Assembly: GCA_951813075.1 (NCBI GenBank)
Contig: OX638343.1
Coordinates: 2,353,999 to 2,417,998, forward strand
DNA length: 64,000 nucleotides
Source: Arenicellales bacterium
GTDB taxonomy: Bacteria > Pseudomonadota > Gammaproteobacteria > Arenicellales > JAJDZL01
Direction: 5' to 3'
Within the stretch, counting starts at the first letter, position 1. The number at the start of each line of letters is the position of its first letter. This document shows, piece after piece, positions 52,420 through 60,690 of this stretch. Under the pieces are notes generated by a model. The model worked only from the letters and a program-made list of their open reading frames with translations, did no database searches and was not told the DNA's origin. The position numbers and the translations under genes are program-made.

Positions 52420-54151
52420 GAGCGACTACTTTGCAGCTGGCATATCTGTTTTGTGGTATGGATTGCTGTTTGGATTGGCGGGGCGGCTTCGACATCCTCA
52501 GTACGCGGTGAGAGGCCAGGATCTGTGGCAAGGTTTGGATCTTTATTTTCACGCGATGGGTGGTGACCTCCAGCGCAAGGTGAGTTCGGGTGCCCAACTG
52601 AATGCTTCGGTTCGAATGACCGCGCACGGAGGAGTTGATCTGCAAGCATGGTCAGAGCCGGGTGTGCTGCATTTGCCGAGGCGAATAAACCGTTATCCTG
52701 ACCGTGAACTGAATCGTGATCTTTACTATTGGCTGGCGGCTGTGCTGGCGTTTAATGAGTCTTGTCCCGGGACCGAAACACTACCGCCGGGTGTGCGCCA
52801 TTTATTGCAGGGCGCTGCCACGACCAAGCGGTTGCTGACCGCCTTTCCAAGTCTGAAAAAAAGATATCGCAATCTTTGCGAGCAGGAACTCGAGCTACGA
52901 AGAGCAGCCTGCGCAGATCCATCAGAAAAAACGCGCAATCCTTCGCTGGTGCTTGAGGCTGCCATTCGACGCGAACTTGGCGCTGACATCGACCATGTGC
53001 ATAGCTCACTGACTGCAATGATCGAGCAGGCCAAATCCAATCGCGTAGTCACTGCGGATTCGAATTGGTTGGGTAAAACCGTTCCATTTCTACCAGTACC
53101 GCTATGGAGTTATCGAACTGCTCATGTTGAAAGATTCAGGCTGCCATTTTTAAAAGGCGCGAAGAAACAACGCGATGACGCATCCGAACAAACGCCGAAA
53201 ACGGCAATCTTTGATCTTGACGACATTCCAGAGCCAAGACAGGGCCTTGCCGCGATTCGTGATCATTTCACCTACCCCGAGTGGAACTGCCATTCCCATA
53301 CGTATATGAGAGACTGGTGCAGGCTGATCGAGCAAAAACCGAAAGGGGGCTATCACGCTGAGTTGGATTCTCAATTCTCGGAACTCGTACACCGCGTGCG
53401 CAGACGATTTTCACTGTTGCGCCAGGAATCACAATGGAATCGTTTTCTTGAGGATGGAGAGGAACTTGATATCGATTCTTACGTGACGTGCGCGGCTGAC
53501 AGATTCGGCTGTGGCATGCTTGAGTCGACCTACTACCGACAGAAAATCCAGCAGTATCGAGATATTTCTGTCATAGTCCTGATGGATGCTTCGCGCTCGA
53601 CAGAAGCTTGGGTTGGCGGTTGCCGAGTGATTGATGTTGCCAAGCAATCGATGGCTGTACTCGCACAAGTACTGGATTCGGTTGCTGACGATTTCGCACT
53701 CTATGCATTTTCGAGTGACAGTCGACTGCGGGTTCGCTGTGATCGAATAAAGACTTTTGACGATACGTACGATGAGACGATCCGGCGTAATTTATTGGAA
53801 GTCAAACCACAGAACTATACCCGAATGGGTCCCGTGATCAGACATCTGGGTGCTAAGTTACATGCTCGAAAATCAAGACAAAAACTGTTGGTGGTTTTAA
53901 GTGATGGGAAACCACATGATCCGACCGATCAGTACGAGGGTCGGTACGCACTGGAAGATACGCGTAGAGCGTTGATGGAGCAAAGATCGAAAAGTGTGAT
54001 GTGTTTCGGATTGACGATTGACCAATCAGGCCCGCGCTATTTGAGTCATCTGTTTGGTCCCGGACACTACGCGGTATATTCGCATTTACATTCGTTACCT
54101 GATGTACTACCTGGACTATATGCGAGGCTAACTGACTTGAATTTGCAGTAA
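52397..54151 (+). CDS. VWA-domain protein, CbbO/NorD family
   Basis: A 584-residue partner of the preceding ATPase. The C-terminal 220 residues are a von Willebrand A domain with the MIDAS motif DASRSTEAW (D-x-S-x-S), TRMGPVIRHLGAKL and LVVLSDGKPHD. The long N-terminal region contains helical segments seen in NorD/CbbO; YPEWN and SHTYMRDWC lie just before the VWA part. It is soluble. The start at 52397 lies inside the ATPase gene; an internal ATG could shorten the overlap. Family knowledge: the VWA protein recruits the target and the ATPase. Confidence 0.9.
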   Translation: MCMPTSLRSDYFAAGISVLWYGLLFGLAGRLRHPQYAVRGQDLWQGLDLYFHAMGGDLQRKVSSGAQLNASVRMTAHGGVDLQAWSEPGVLHLPRRINRYPDRELNRDLYYWLAAVLAFNESCPGTETLPPGVRHLLQGAATTKRLLTAFPSLKKRYRNLCEQELELRRAACADPSEKTRNPSLVLEAAIRRELGADIDHVHSSLTAMIEQAKSNRVVTADSNWLGKTVPFLPVPLWSYRTAHVERFRLPFLKGAKKQRDDASEQTPKTAIFDLDDIPEPRQGLAAIRDHFTYPEWNCHSHTYMRDWCRLIEQKPKGGYHAELDSQFSELVHRVRRRFSLLRQESQWNRFLEDGEELDIDSYVTCAADRFGCGMLESTYYRQKIQQYRDISVIVLMDASRSTEAWVGGCRVIDVAKQSMAVLAQVLDSVADDFALYAFSSDSRLRVRCDRIKTFDDTYDETIRRNLLEVKPQNYTRMGPVIRHLGAKLHARKSRQKLLVVLSDGKPHDPTDQYEGRYALEDTRRALMEQRSKSVMCFGLTIDQSGPRYLSHLFGPGHYAVYSHLHSLPDVLPGLYARLTDLNLQ

Positions 54152-54258
54152 ATGCTTGGGTTGCACGTGCAGTTCAGGTTAAGTTTGGCTGCGCTATGAT
54201 CGACTTATAATTCACTTGTCGCGGTAGTGATTCTTTTGATGGCATGTTTTATTGACGC

Positions 54259-55488
54259 ATGCGAATATTGACCGGAAAATCAGAGACTGAATTGGTGAAA
54301 AATTTGAAACGAATAGTCTTTTATCTGACTGTTTTTGTGACACTGGTATTTGCGCCATTTCAGTTGTTGCGGGCAGAAGGAACCATAATGCTGGTTGGCG
54401 ATGTATTGCCACTGAAGAATCAGGTAGTTTGGCGCAATCTTGTCAAGATAGCTGAAAGGAAACCCGGTGACAATTTGATAGTTGCTGCCGCACATGCCCG
54501 TTCAAAGCTTTATGGCGGGTTTGCGCAGCGCGCTTTTCAGCGCTACGGCACGTCAGCACAATTGCTACCCATAGCCGAAGTATTCCAGGAATTCTCGACG
54601 GATTATCAATTCGCGAGGGACGACCGGATGCTGACCGATCAGATTCGGGCCTCAAGTTCCGTATTTTTTGTCGGTGGTCTGCCTCAGCGGTTATCAAAGA
54701 TAATGTTTGCCGGCGACGACGGCGTACCAAGTGATCTGGCTCTGGCGACGCAAGAGGCGCATGCATCCGGCAGTTTGATAATCGGTGGCATCCCTGGCGC
54801 GACCATTCTGTCAACCGAGGTTGATCCGATCGAGGCCCTAAGTCGTAGCCGAATTGACTCAGAATTTCTGCTCAAGGGCCTGAATCTGATTAACTCGAAT
54901 TGGTTTGTGGATCAACATTATTTCGGTAATGGGAGATTTGCAACCGGACTTGTGGCTATGCATCAGCTTGATGTCAAATATGGCATAGGAGTTGGTTTGG
55001 ATACTGCGGCGGTCGTTCACAGCAACATCATCGAGGTGATCGGAAATCGCGGCGTTGCAATTGTCGATATGTCAGATGCAGATTTCAGCAAATCGAAAAG
55101 TGGCGTAATCATTCAAGGTATTCGGCTCAGCTATCTTGAAAACGGCGATAGATTTGAAATGGAGAGCATGATCACAACCCCCTATCAGGAGAAACTGAAC
55201 GGGTTCGAGCTTGTCCCGCATGTGATCGCCAGTGAGAATCCCGTAGTTGATCGTTTCGTCGCATCGCAGGAAGTCTTTGCACGTGGCGAGATCGTGCGGC
55301 TGATGATTGAGGCGCTTGAAGCAAAATCTGGACAGTCGCAGGGTTATGCTTTGCATCACGATAGTCGTGATGGATTTCATTTTCGATTTTATACCGGACC
55401 GGATAGCATGGGATGGTGGGCAACCGGTGATGATGGGGACCGTTACACGCTGGCAAATATCTATATGGATATTGAACCGCTGAACTAA
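54259..55488 (+). CDS. Secreted cyanophycinase-fold (peptidase S51-like) protein lacking the nucleophile
   Basis: A 409-residue protein with an N-terminal hydrophobic segment (about 18-36, [17 protein letters not shown]) acting as signal or anchor. The following region matches cyanophycinase: [39 protein letters not shown] (family GGxQ), [14 protein letters not shown]. In active enzymes the last element is GTSAGA with the catalytic Ser; here residues 176-181 read GGIPGA, so no nucleophile. The DTAAVVHSN stretch near 250 matches the VDEDTALVV region. It probably binds or scaffolds rather than hydrolyses. It sits between the CbbQO-type pair and the nitrile hydratase genes. Confidence 0.75.
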   Translation: MRILTGKSETELVKNLKRIVFYLTVFVTLVFAPFQLLRAEGTIMLVGDVLPLKNQVVWRNLVKIAERKPGDNLIVAAAHARSKLYGGFAQRAFQRYGTSAQLLPIAEVFQEFSTDYQFARDDRMLTDQIRASSSVFFVGGLPQRLSKIMFAGDDGVPSDLALATQEAHASGSLIIGGIPGATILSTEVDPIEALSRSRIDSEFLLKGLNLINSNWFVDQHYFGNGRFATGLVAMHQLDVKYGIGVGLDTAAVVHSNIIEVIGNRGVAIVDMSDADFSKSKSGVIIQGIRLSYLENGDRFEMESMITTPYQEKLNGFELVPHVIASENPVVDRFVASQEVFARGEIVRLMIEALEAKSGQSQGYALHHDSRDGFHFRFYTGPDSMGWWATGDDGDRYTLANIYMDIEPLN

Positions 55489-55520
55489 AACTGAATTACT
55501 GGCTAGATGGGGAAACTGAC

Positions 55521-56132
55521 ATGAGTGAGCACCGGCACGCACATCCACCGAAGAAGGTGGAAATCAGGGTAAAAGCACTGGAGTCGCTTTTGGTTGAAAA
55601 AGGACTTGTTGACCCCTTGGCACTTGATGAGTTGGTTGATGTATACGAGCATCGGGTTGGACCTCAGAATGGGGCGAAAGTTGTTGCCAAGGCGTGGTGT
55701 GATCCTGCTTATCGGGATAGGTTGCTTGGAGATGCTACGGCGGCGATTGCAGAGTTTGGATTTAAGGGGCGCCAGGGCGAAGACATGGTGGCGTTGGAAA
55801 ATACACCAACAGTTCACAACATGGTAGTGTGTACGCTTTGCTCGTGTTACCCATGGCCGGTACTTGGACTACCGCCCGTTTGGTATAAGTCGCCGCCCTA
55901 TAGGGCGAGGGCGGTATCCGAACCGAGAAGCGTTCTTGAGGAATTCGGTGTCAGATTGGAAAGTCATGTCGAGGTTCGGGTGTGGGACAGTACAGCAGAA
56001 GTGCGCTATCTGGTGATCCCGATGAGACCGGAGGGGACCGAGCATTTCAACGAAATTCAGTTGGCCAGTCTTGTGACCCGGGACTCTATGATCGGCACAG
56101 GCATTATCAAGCCGCCGGAGTCAGTTCAGTGA
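55521..56132 (+). CDS. nthA: Cobalt-type nitrile hydratase alpha subunit
   Basis: 203 residues, the usual length. The metal-binding claw is Cys104-Thr-Leu-Cys107-Ser-Cys109 in [17 protein letters not shown]; Thr rather than Ser at the second place marks the cobalt type. [19 protein letters not shown] follows as in the family. The enzyme hydrates nitriles to amides; Cys107 and Cys109 are normally oxidised to sulfinate and sulfenate. Thiocyanate hydrolase gamma has the same claw but is longer, so nitrile hydratase is favoured. GGGG precedes the ATG. The TGA stop overlaps the next GTG start (GTGA, 56129-56132). Confidence 0.92.
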   Translation: MSEHRHAHPPKKVEIRVKALESLLVEKGLVDPLALDELVDVYEHRVGPQNGAKVVAKAWCDPAYRDRLLGDATAAIAEFGFKGRQGEDMVALENTPTVHNMVVCTLCSCYPWPVLGLPPVWYKSPPYRARAVSEPRSVLEEFGVRLESHVEVRVWDSTAEVRYLVIPMRPEGTEHFNEIQLASLVTRDSMIGTGIIKPPESVQ

Positions 56133-56446
56133 AAGGTGCACACGATCTTGGCGGCAAAACGGGTTTTGGGCCCATCAATCCCGAGCAAGATGAACCTGTG
56201 TTTCATCACGATTGGGAGAAAAGAGCGTTTGCGCTGACGCTTGCTGCTGGATTCTTGGGGCAATGGAATCTCGACATGTCGCGCTATGCTCGGGAACGAA
56301 TGGACCACGACAGTTATCTTGCTTCGAGTTACTATGAAAAGTGGATTCATGGTCTTCAAACATTGCTTGTGGCAAAGGGTATTCTGACCGAAGAAGAGAT
56401 TGAGCAGCGTATGCGTCAGATTACCTCGGACGGAGAACTCGATTGA
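56129..56446 (+). CDS. Nitrile hydratase beta subunit, N-terminal half (split gene)
   Basis: 105 residues from GTG at 56129. [31 protein letters not shown] is the classic beta-subunit opening split here over residues 2-32, and [22 protein letters not shown] is the helical domain that wraps the alpha subunit. The frame then ends at TGA 56444-56446, where an ordinary beta subunit would continue for another 110 residues; that part is encoded by the next ORF in the -1 frame. The next start (TTG 56443) overlaps by 4 nt. A longer frame from 55982 exists but its extra N-terminus lies in alpha coding sequence and is spurious. Confidence 0.88.
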   Translation: MKGAHDLGGKTGFGPINPEQDEPVFHHDWEKRAFALTLAAGFLGQWNLDMSRYARERMDHDSYLASSYYEKWIHGLQTLLVAKGILTEEEIEQRMRQITSDGELD

Positions 56447-56793
56447 AAGCGTTGAAAGAAAAGGATGTTTGGGATGTACTTCATCGTGGCAGCAGCGCTC
56501 GAATGGCAACGCATTCCACTGCCAAGTTTGTACCAGGCAGCAGGGTGAGGGCTAAATCCATGAATCATTCAGGTCACATACGTCTACCGGAATTTGTGCA
56601 GGGACGTGAGGGCGTTGTCGCTTCTGATCAGGGAGCATTCATTTTTCCAGACGAACATGCAAGGGGCAGCAAGCGCTCAGAGCGGCTTTACAGCGTTCGT
56701 TTTGAAGGCGACGAGTTGTGGGGTAATGAGTCTTCACAGTCGCCGACCGCAGTTTTTGTGGATCTTTTTGAATCCTATCTGGAGACTGCATGA
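56443..56793 (+). CDS. Nitrile hydratase beta subunit, C-terminal half (split gene)
   Basis: 116 residues from TTG at 56443 within the TTGA overlap. It matches the SH3-like C-terminal domain of nitrile hydratase beta: FVPGSRVRAKSMNHSGHIRLPEFVQGREGVV, then FIFPDEHARG, LYSVRFEGDELWG and VFVDLFESYLE. Thiocyanate hydrolase (beta plus alpha chains) and toyocamycin nitrile hydratase ToyJKL have the same division, so a real three-chain enzyme is credible; a sequencing or recent frameshift at 56443 is the alternative. It overlaps the activator gene by ATGA (56790-56793). Confidence 0.85.
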   Translation: MKALKEKDVWDVLHRGSSARMATHSTAKFVPGSRVRAKSMNHSGHIRLPEFVQGREGVVASDQGAFIFPDEHARGSKRSERLYSVRFEGDELWGNESSQSPTAVFVDLFESYLETA

Positions 56794-57104
56794 GTACTCA
56801 AACAGCAAGTTTGGAGCAGTTTTTTCGAGATGGAGAAGAACCGATATTCGAAGAGCCTTGGATGGCACGTGCATTTGCACTTACTGTAGAACTTCATCAG
56901 CAAGGTGTATTCACCTGGTCGCAATGGAGTGTGTATCTTGCTGATGCCATCAATTCGACGGCGGACGAAGATGGTGTCGGATACTACGAAAGTTGGTTGC
57001 AGGCGCTGGAAAATCTGCTACGCGATAATGACGTTGTGGATTTGGTGAATTACACGCAGGAAATTCGACGGATACAGGATGCCGTGGCTACCACCGATCA
57101 TTGA
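56790..57104 (+). CDS. Nitrile hydratase activator (P14K/accessory protein)
   Basis: 104 residues homologous to the beta N-terminal domain, as known for the P14K-type self-subunit-swapping chaperones of cobalt nitrile hydratases. Motifs: EPIFEEPWMARAFALTVELHQQGVFTWSQW (split over about 17-46) and YYESWLQALENLL. Family knowledge: it carries alpha during cobalt loading and cysteine oxidation, then exchanges with apo-alpha. It is the last gene of a tightly overlapping four-gene cassette; a 130-nt gap precedes the next gene. Confidence 0.9.
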   Translation: MSTQTASLEQFFRDGEEPIFEEPWMARAFALTVELHQQGVFTWSQWSVYLADAINSTADEDGVGYYESWLQALENLLRDNDVVDLVNYTQEIRRIQDAVATTDH

Positions 57105-57234
57105 TTCGCCTTAATGATCTGAAATCAGGCATCAATTTGAGAATCATCTGTCTGTCAGCTGTAGACATTGGACAGAAGTTTCGAAGCGCACAATTGCAGC
57201 ACTCCATCGCTCGAATTAACCCCTAAAAGATCCC

Positions 57235-58026
57235 ATGCATTCTTTGCTCTCGTTACGAATTTTGCAGCTGTTTTGCCTGTTTTTCATAGCGGTTCTGTCT
57301 ATTGTTCAAGTGGTAAGCGCTGACGGTGAGATTCCTCGTGTTCGTATACTTGATGAAAATCTAGAGATTCCTTCCAGATCTGAATCCGAAATCTTGGCGA
57401 GTCAGATGCTGATCAGGCAAGGGATTGACGGTTACAGTCATCCCGATCGATTGCAGCAACTCTCCACCGAAATCCAACACGTTCTGCAACTTGTGCGTAG
57501 GACCTACCCTTCCTTGACCGATGTTACTGTTGCTGAGGCCTATTCTCCGGGTGTTGTAATTGTTACACCGCAACCGGGTTTTCTAGACTACGTACTGTCG
57601 ATGTTCGAAACCGGAGCTGAGTCGGTTACCTTTTCGACAGGCAATCAGAATTTTGATCAATTCAACACGAAATTTGGACTCTATGCCATCAAGGTATACT
57701 CAAGATTGGAAATGCTGCTGCTGTACTACGATCCGGCGGTCAATCCTCAACATGTCTCTGATCTACTTGCTATTCGCTTTAGCGAGCACGTCAAAACTGC
57801 TGAGCCCGAATTTTATCTGTCAGATAGATCAACAATCAAAGTCAGCAAATCCGGCGGATCTTGGCATATCTTGGTCAGACGGGCTTGGGGCGATTGTCTC
57901 GCCGGTTGTATACATCAAGAAATTTATTTATTTACGATTAAAGAAAACCGCGTCAAATCAATTCCATTTGACGAATTGCAGCTTATCGATGAATTTGTTA
58001 TGCTGATGGATTCGCTTAGCCGCTAG
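57235..58026 (+). CDS. Secreted protein of unknown function
   Basis: 263 residues with an N-terminal signal peptide (LRILQLFCLFFIAVLSIVQ, cleavage near VVSA). The mature part is mixed alpha/beta with a single pair of late cysteines in WGDCLAGCIHQEIYLF, a pattern that suggests one disulfide. I recognise no family. It is on the same strand as the nitrile hydratase cassette after 130 nt and convergent with the oxidase operon; whether it belongs to either is unclear. Confidence 0.65.
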   Translation: MHSLLSLRILQLFCLFFIAVLSIVQVVSADGEIPRVRILDENLEIPSRSESEILASQMLIRQGIDGYSHPDRLQQLSTEIQHVLQLVRRTYPSLTDVTVAEAYSPGVVIVTPQPGFLDYVLSMFETGAESVTFSTGNQNFDQFNTKFGLYAIKVYSRLEMLLLYYDPAVNPQHVSDLLAIRFSEHVKTAEPEFYLSDRSTIKVSKSGGSWHILVRRAWGDCLAGCIHQEIYLFTIKENRVKSIPFDELQLIDEFVMLMDSLSR

Positions 58027-58204
58027 AATCAACCAGAAAATCAACTACGCAATTCATTCCATTTGAGTCCAGTTCGGGATAGTTTGTATCCCGCCAACTG
58101 AAACTGCCCATAATTGTCTAATTCGGACGAGACGAAATTTTGAACGAATTCGGGAAGGAAAGCTCGCGCTTTATCTACTTCTGGAATCGGACAGATCGAT
58201 TGTT

Positions 58205-58348
58205 TCAGCGATTGAGTATTGTCGGGCCAGCGCTCTTTGTGGTTTCCATCATTTCAATCGATTCTACCGAGTTCAAGACAAAAATCGCCACGATCGCAAA
58301 TACCGCGAGCAGAATGATGGGAAGTATGATTCGAAGAAAAAAGCCCAT
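58205..58348 (-). CDS. Tiny membrane protein at end of oxidase operon
   Basis: A 47-residue frame, ATG at 58348 to TGA at 58205, 30 nt after the preceding 84-residue gene on the same strand. It begins MGFFLRIILPIILLAVFAIV, one clear membrane helix, then a short polar tail ending ILNR. Size and position suit an accessory subunit of the oxidase or an assembly factor. The ribosome site is weak and no family is recognised, so this is a reading-frame call based on hydrophobicity and operon position. Confidence 0.45.
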   Translation of the reverse strand: MGFFLRIILPIILLAVFAIVAIFVLNSVESIEMMETTKSAGPTILNR

Positions 58349-58378
58349 TGTCAGTGCAGTTCAACTGCTGAATACCTG

Positions 58379-58633
58379 TTAGAGATCTTCTAGATTACCG
58401 TGTTTGTCGTGGCCTTCTCTTGTAGCGATGAAGTAGCGACGCCACGCTATTGCAATGAGCACGAGGAACGGAAGTAGAATACAAGCAAGAAATACAAAGT
58501 ATAGAAACCATGGAACGCCCAGTGACATTTTCACATAGACGTAAGGGCTGATCTGGGCTACTGAAGATGGTGACACCACAAGCGCTCCCCAAAGAACCAG
58601 CGAGGTATAACCCGCTTTGCGAACCAGGTTCAC
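58379..58633 (-). CDS. Small membrane protein in oxidase operon
   Basis: 84 residues with a possible signal-like first helix (about 8-24, YTSLVLWGALVVSPSS) and a second helix at about 42-64 (LYFVFLACILLPFLVLIAIAW), then a charged tail. The gene begins at the base where the thioredoxin gene stops (58633), so translation is coupled. No family recognised; a small oxidase accessory role is inferred from position. Confidence 0.65.
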   Translation of the reverse strand: MNLVRKAGYTSLVLWGALVVSPSSVAQISPYVYVKMSLGVPWFLYFVFLACILLPFLVLIAIAWRRYFIATREGHDKHGNLEDL

Positions 58634-59148
58634 TAACCTTCCTTCGCGTTCAGTATCTTGTCAATTTCCAGAGTCAATAGACCAAGTTCAGTCTGACCCG
58701 GGAATACTGAACGAACTGTTCCTCTACTATCTACCAGATAAGTCCAAGGTTCGCCCGTTACACCCCACTCAACCCAGACTGAAGTGTCCTTGTATCCGTC
58801 AACATGTACAAATGCGAAACGCTCACCATACTGTTCCGCCATAACTGCGACGCGAGTGATCTGATCAACACACATCGTACAGTGTTGAGGGGTACCAAAG
58901 ACGACCAGGAACGGTTTGTGCTGATTGACCAGGTCTGCAATTTTCCACTCGTAAAGTGGCACCTTGGTATCCATGGAGGAAATTTCGTACCACTTGTCTG
59001 GATCAGACACCGTCAGATTGTTGCTCTTTGGAACTTGATCGCCGATGCTGAGTTTCGCTTGCACTCCTAATTTCTCACCGCAACCAACTGTCAGTGAGAG
59101 CAATAGCAAAATCGCAAAAACGGAAAAAATTTTGTGTATCTTCATCAT
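58633..59148 (-). CDS. Thioredoxin-fold lipoprotein in oxidase operon
   Basis: About 171 residues from ATG 59148 (MMKIHKIF), giving a lipoprotein-type signal LLLLSLTVGC with Cys near residue 23. The frame is open to 59310 but the longer start adds an unlikely N-terminus. The core is thioredoxin-like: PFLVVFGTPQHCTMCVDQI with a CxxC motif (CTMC), FAFVHVDGY, and the cis-proline-like GEPWTYLVD. Periplasmic thiol proteins of this sort help to deliver copper or keep cysteines reduced during haem-copper oxidase and cytochrome c assembly. Confidence 0.85.
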   Translation of the reverse strand: MMKIHKIFSVFAILLLLSLTVGCGEKLGVQAKLSIGDQVPKSNNLTVSDPDKWYEISSMDTKVPLYEWKIADLVNQHKPFLVVFGTPQHCTMCVDQITRVAVMAEQYGERFAFVHVDGYKDTSVWVEWGVTGEPWTYLVDSRGTVRSVFPGQTELGLLTLEIDKILNAKEG

Positions 59149-59200
59149 CAACTTGACTATACTAGATATCCATACATATTTTGACTGTTTAGTGAAATTT

Positions 59201-59356
59201 ATGCAAGAACTACCACTGCTGACAATTCTCGCTCTGACCATTTTCGGGCTGGGCGGAGCAATCGCTCTCGCAATCGTCCCTTGGGCATGCATTGGAACAG
59301 GATTGTACAATCAAAACAAAGAATACCAGTCTGGTCCATCCGATAACGAATCATAG
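59201..59356 (+). CDS. Possible 51-residue membrane protein, divergent from thioredoxin lipoprotein
   Basis: ATG at 59201 to TAG at 59356. It encodes one hydrophobic helix (LLTILALTIFGLGGAIALAIV) and a polar tail rich in Asn, Gln, Ser. It is on the opposite strand to all oxidase genes around it, with a 52-nt gap to the thioredoxin start. TTGACT near 59153 upstream could be a -35. The ribosome site is poor. Uncertain. Confidence 0.35.
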   Translation: MQELPLLTILALTIFGLGGAIALAIVPWACIGTGLYNQNKEYQSGPSDNES

Positions 59357-59377
59357 TTGGTTCGTACTCCGCGCTCT

Positions 59378-59785
59378 TTACTTGGCGGTATTACTATTTA
59401 CCTTAAGCGCAAGTAGATAGTCTACCAGATTATTCAGATCATCTTCAGGCAGATGGTTGTATGGTGGCATCTTCAATCGGTATGGCTTCTGACTGATACC
59501 TGGCCACGGTGATTTCAAATAACTGATCAACCACTTCCTATCTCTTTTGCTACCAATACCATCCAGACTCGGGCCGTACGACGCACCGTTGCCGAAAATT
59601 TCGTGACAGGCCAGACAACCTTCACGACGATAGATGCTTTCGCCTTTGAGCGAGCTCGCGGTCTCTTCATATATAAACTGAACCGGCGGTGGCTTGAGAT
59701 AGATGATGCTCCCCACTATTACAGCGAATGCAAAAATCAAAACAGTCCCTGCAATGACAATCCATTCACCTGCCGTGAATTTCAT
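59378..59785 (-). CDS. Membrane-anchored monohaem cytochrome c
   Basis: 135 residues. A membrane anchor covers about 8-30 (WIVIAGTVLIFAFAVIVGSIIYL); haem c binds at Cys57-Leu-Ala-Cys60-His61 in EGCLACHEIFG. LDGIGSKRDRKWLISYLKSP follows, and a Met in LKMPPYNHL is the likely sixth ligand. It is a clear paralogue of the protein at 59995-60456. Inference: the pair may replace CcoP as electron carriers to the oxidase. Confidence 0.88.
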   Translation of the reverse strand: MKFTAGEWIVIAGTVLIFAFAVIVGSIIYLKPPPVQFIYEETASSLKGESIYRREGCLACHEIFGNGASYGPSLDGIGSKRDRKWLISYLKSPWPGISQKPYRLKMPPYNHLPEDDLNNLVDYLLALKVNSNTAK

Positions 59786-59802
59786 CGCGATGTCCGAAGT
59801 AA

Positions 59803-59964
59803 TCAGTTGTAACGGTCGTCGTCACCTTCCGTAAATATCTGGTCTTTAATATTTTCGTCAAACTGGTTGTTTTTATATGCCCAGTAAATGACGATGACAA
59901 TAGCAACCAGCATGATCAGGCCAGTTGCCGCCCAGATAAACGGTATCAGTGTTTCAGGATTCAA
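59803..59964 (-). CDS. CcoS-like small membrane protein
   Basis: A 53-residue frame with TTG start at 59964, preceded by AAAAAGG about 9 nt upstream, and TGA at 59803-59805. It has one helix (IPFIWAATGLIMLVAIVIVIYWAY) followed by KNNQFDENIKDQ and an acidic tail. The helix-then-GQFDD-like pattern resembles CcoS, the cbb3 assembly protein; CcoQ-like is the other reading. It sits between the two cytochrome c genes. Confidence 0.6.
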   Translation of the reverse strand: MNPETLIPFIWAATGLIMLVAIVIVIYWAYKNNQFDENIKDQIFTEGDDDRYN

Positions 59965-59994
59965 AATAATTGCCTTTTTGTATGAGTACCGGCC

Positions 59995-60456
59995 TTAAGA
60001 ATCAGACGATACGGGTTTGATCGGATAGTTGGGTGAGTTCGGATTAGCACGTAGTCCTGACAGAAATGCAGCCAGCTTTACTCGATCGGTCTCTTCAAGA
60101 AGCCTGAAATCTGGTCCGAGATTGCCATGGTGGGCAGTACCCGGCACGAGAGTTTCAGGATCTGTCAGATACTGATGAAGCCAGTCACGTGTTCTGCGCG
60201 TACCTACACCGTCTAACACTGGAGCGACTCCGACTTCTCCAGTCCCCATCGCTCTATGACAACTGTTGCACCCCATCTTTCGGTACACGAGATGTCCTTG
60301 TAGTCCGGTTTCGTCAAACTCATAGTAATTTTTTGGCGGGGGACGATCTTCTGCAGTGAACTGCCGGTATCCTTTTCCAACAGCGGCGATTACGACAATA
60401 ACCGCAAATCCGAACATGATTTTTTCACCGAGTTTCACTGGACTCTCGTACGTCAA
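59995..60456 (-). CDS. Membrane-anchored monohaem cytochrome c, paralogue
   Basis: 153 residues. A membrane helix at about 14-27 (MFGFAVIVVIAAVG), haem site Cys63-Asn-Ser-Cys66-His67 in MGCNSCHRAMG, then APVLDGVGTRRTRDWLHQYLTDP, matching the paralogue at 59378 in order and spacing. A Met sixth ligand is not obvious (the end has LGPDFRLLEE), so His or another residue could serve. Nine bases separate it from the upstream small gene. Confidence 0.86.
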   Translation of the reverse strand: MTYESPVKLGEKIMFGFAVIVVIAAVGKGYRQFTAEDRPPPKNYYEFDETGLQGHLVYRKMGCNSCHRAMGTGEVGVAPVLDGVGTRRTRDWLHQYLTDPETLVPGTAHHGNLGPDFRLLEETDRVKLAAFLSGLRANPNSPNYPIKPVSSDS

Positions 60457-60465
60457 TACCGATTG

Positions 60466-60672
60466 CTAAAACACGACATGAAACAGCAACTCGACAGCCG
60501 CGTACACCACGACGAGTATAATTCCAACGACACCCAGTGATAATACGATTTTTTCAACCCGTTTGAGTTGCGTCAGAGGTCCTAGCACGAAGCGTGACAT
60601 GATGACATAAACGAACACGCCGATTACTATCAGCGCAAATATCAGAGCTGATATTTGATCTGTAAACCCCAC
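60466..60672 (-). CDS. Small two-helix membrane protein in oxidase operon
   Basis: 68 residues with two hydrophobic segments (about 7-28, ISALIFALIVIGVFVYVIM, and 42-64, KIVLSLGVVGIILVVVYAAVELLF). No family recognised. The gene lies 18 nt after the 128-residue gene and 9 nt before the cytochrome c gene, so it belongs to the operon. Confidence 0.65.
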   Translation of the reverse strand: MGFTDQISALIFALIVIGVFVYVIMSRFVLGPLTQLKRVEKIVLSLGVVGIILVVVYAAVELLFHVVF

Positions 60673-60690
60673 TGATAGCAGGCTGGAAAT

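Noticed and set aside
55982-56128. Longer N-terminus for the beta N-terminal half
   Set aside because: This part lies inside alpha-subunit coding sequence; the beta-like residues start exactly at GTG 56129.
55521-57104. Thiocyanate hydrolase instead of nitrile hydratase
   Set aside because: The split beta agrees with SCNase, but the alpha-like chain is of nitrile hydratase length and context includes a P14K-type activator. Not fully excluded; phylogeny would decide.
58140-58382. 80-codon plus-strand frame
   Set aside because: Opposite strand to the operon and without family resemblance; the minus-strand 47-codon membrane frame in the same place is more convincing.
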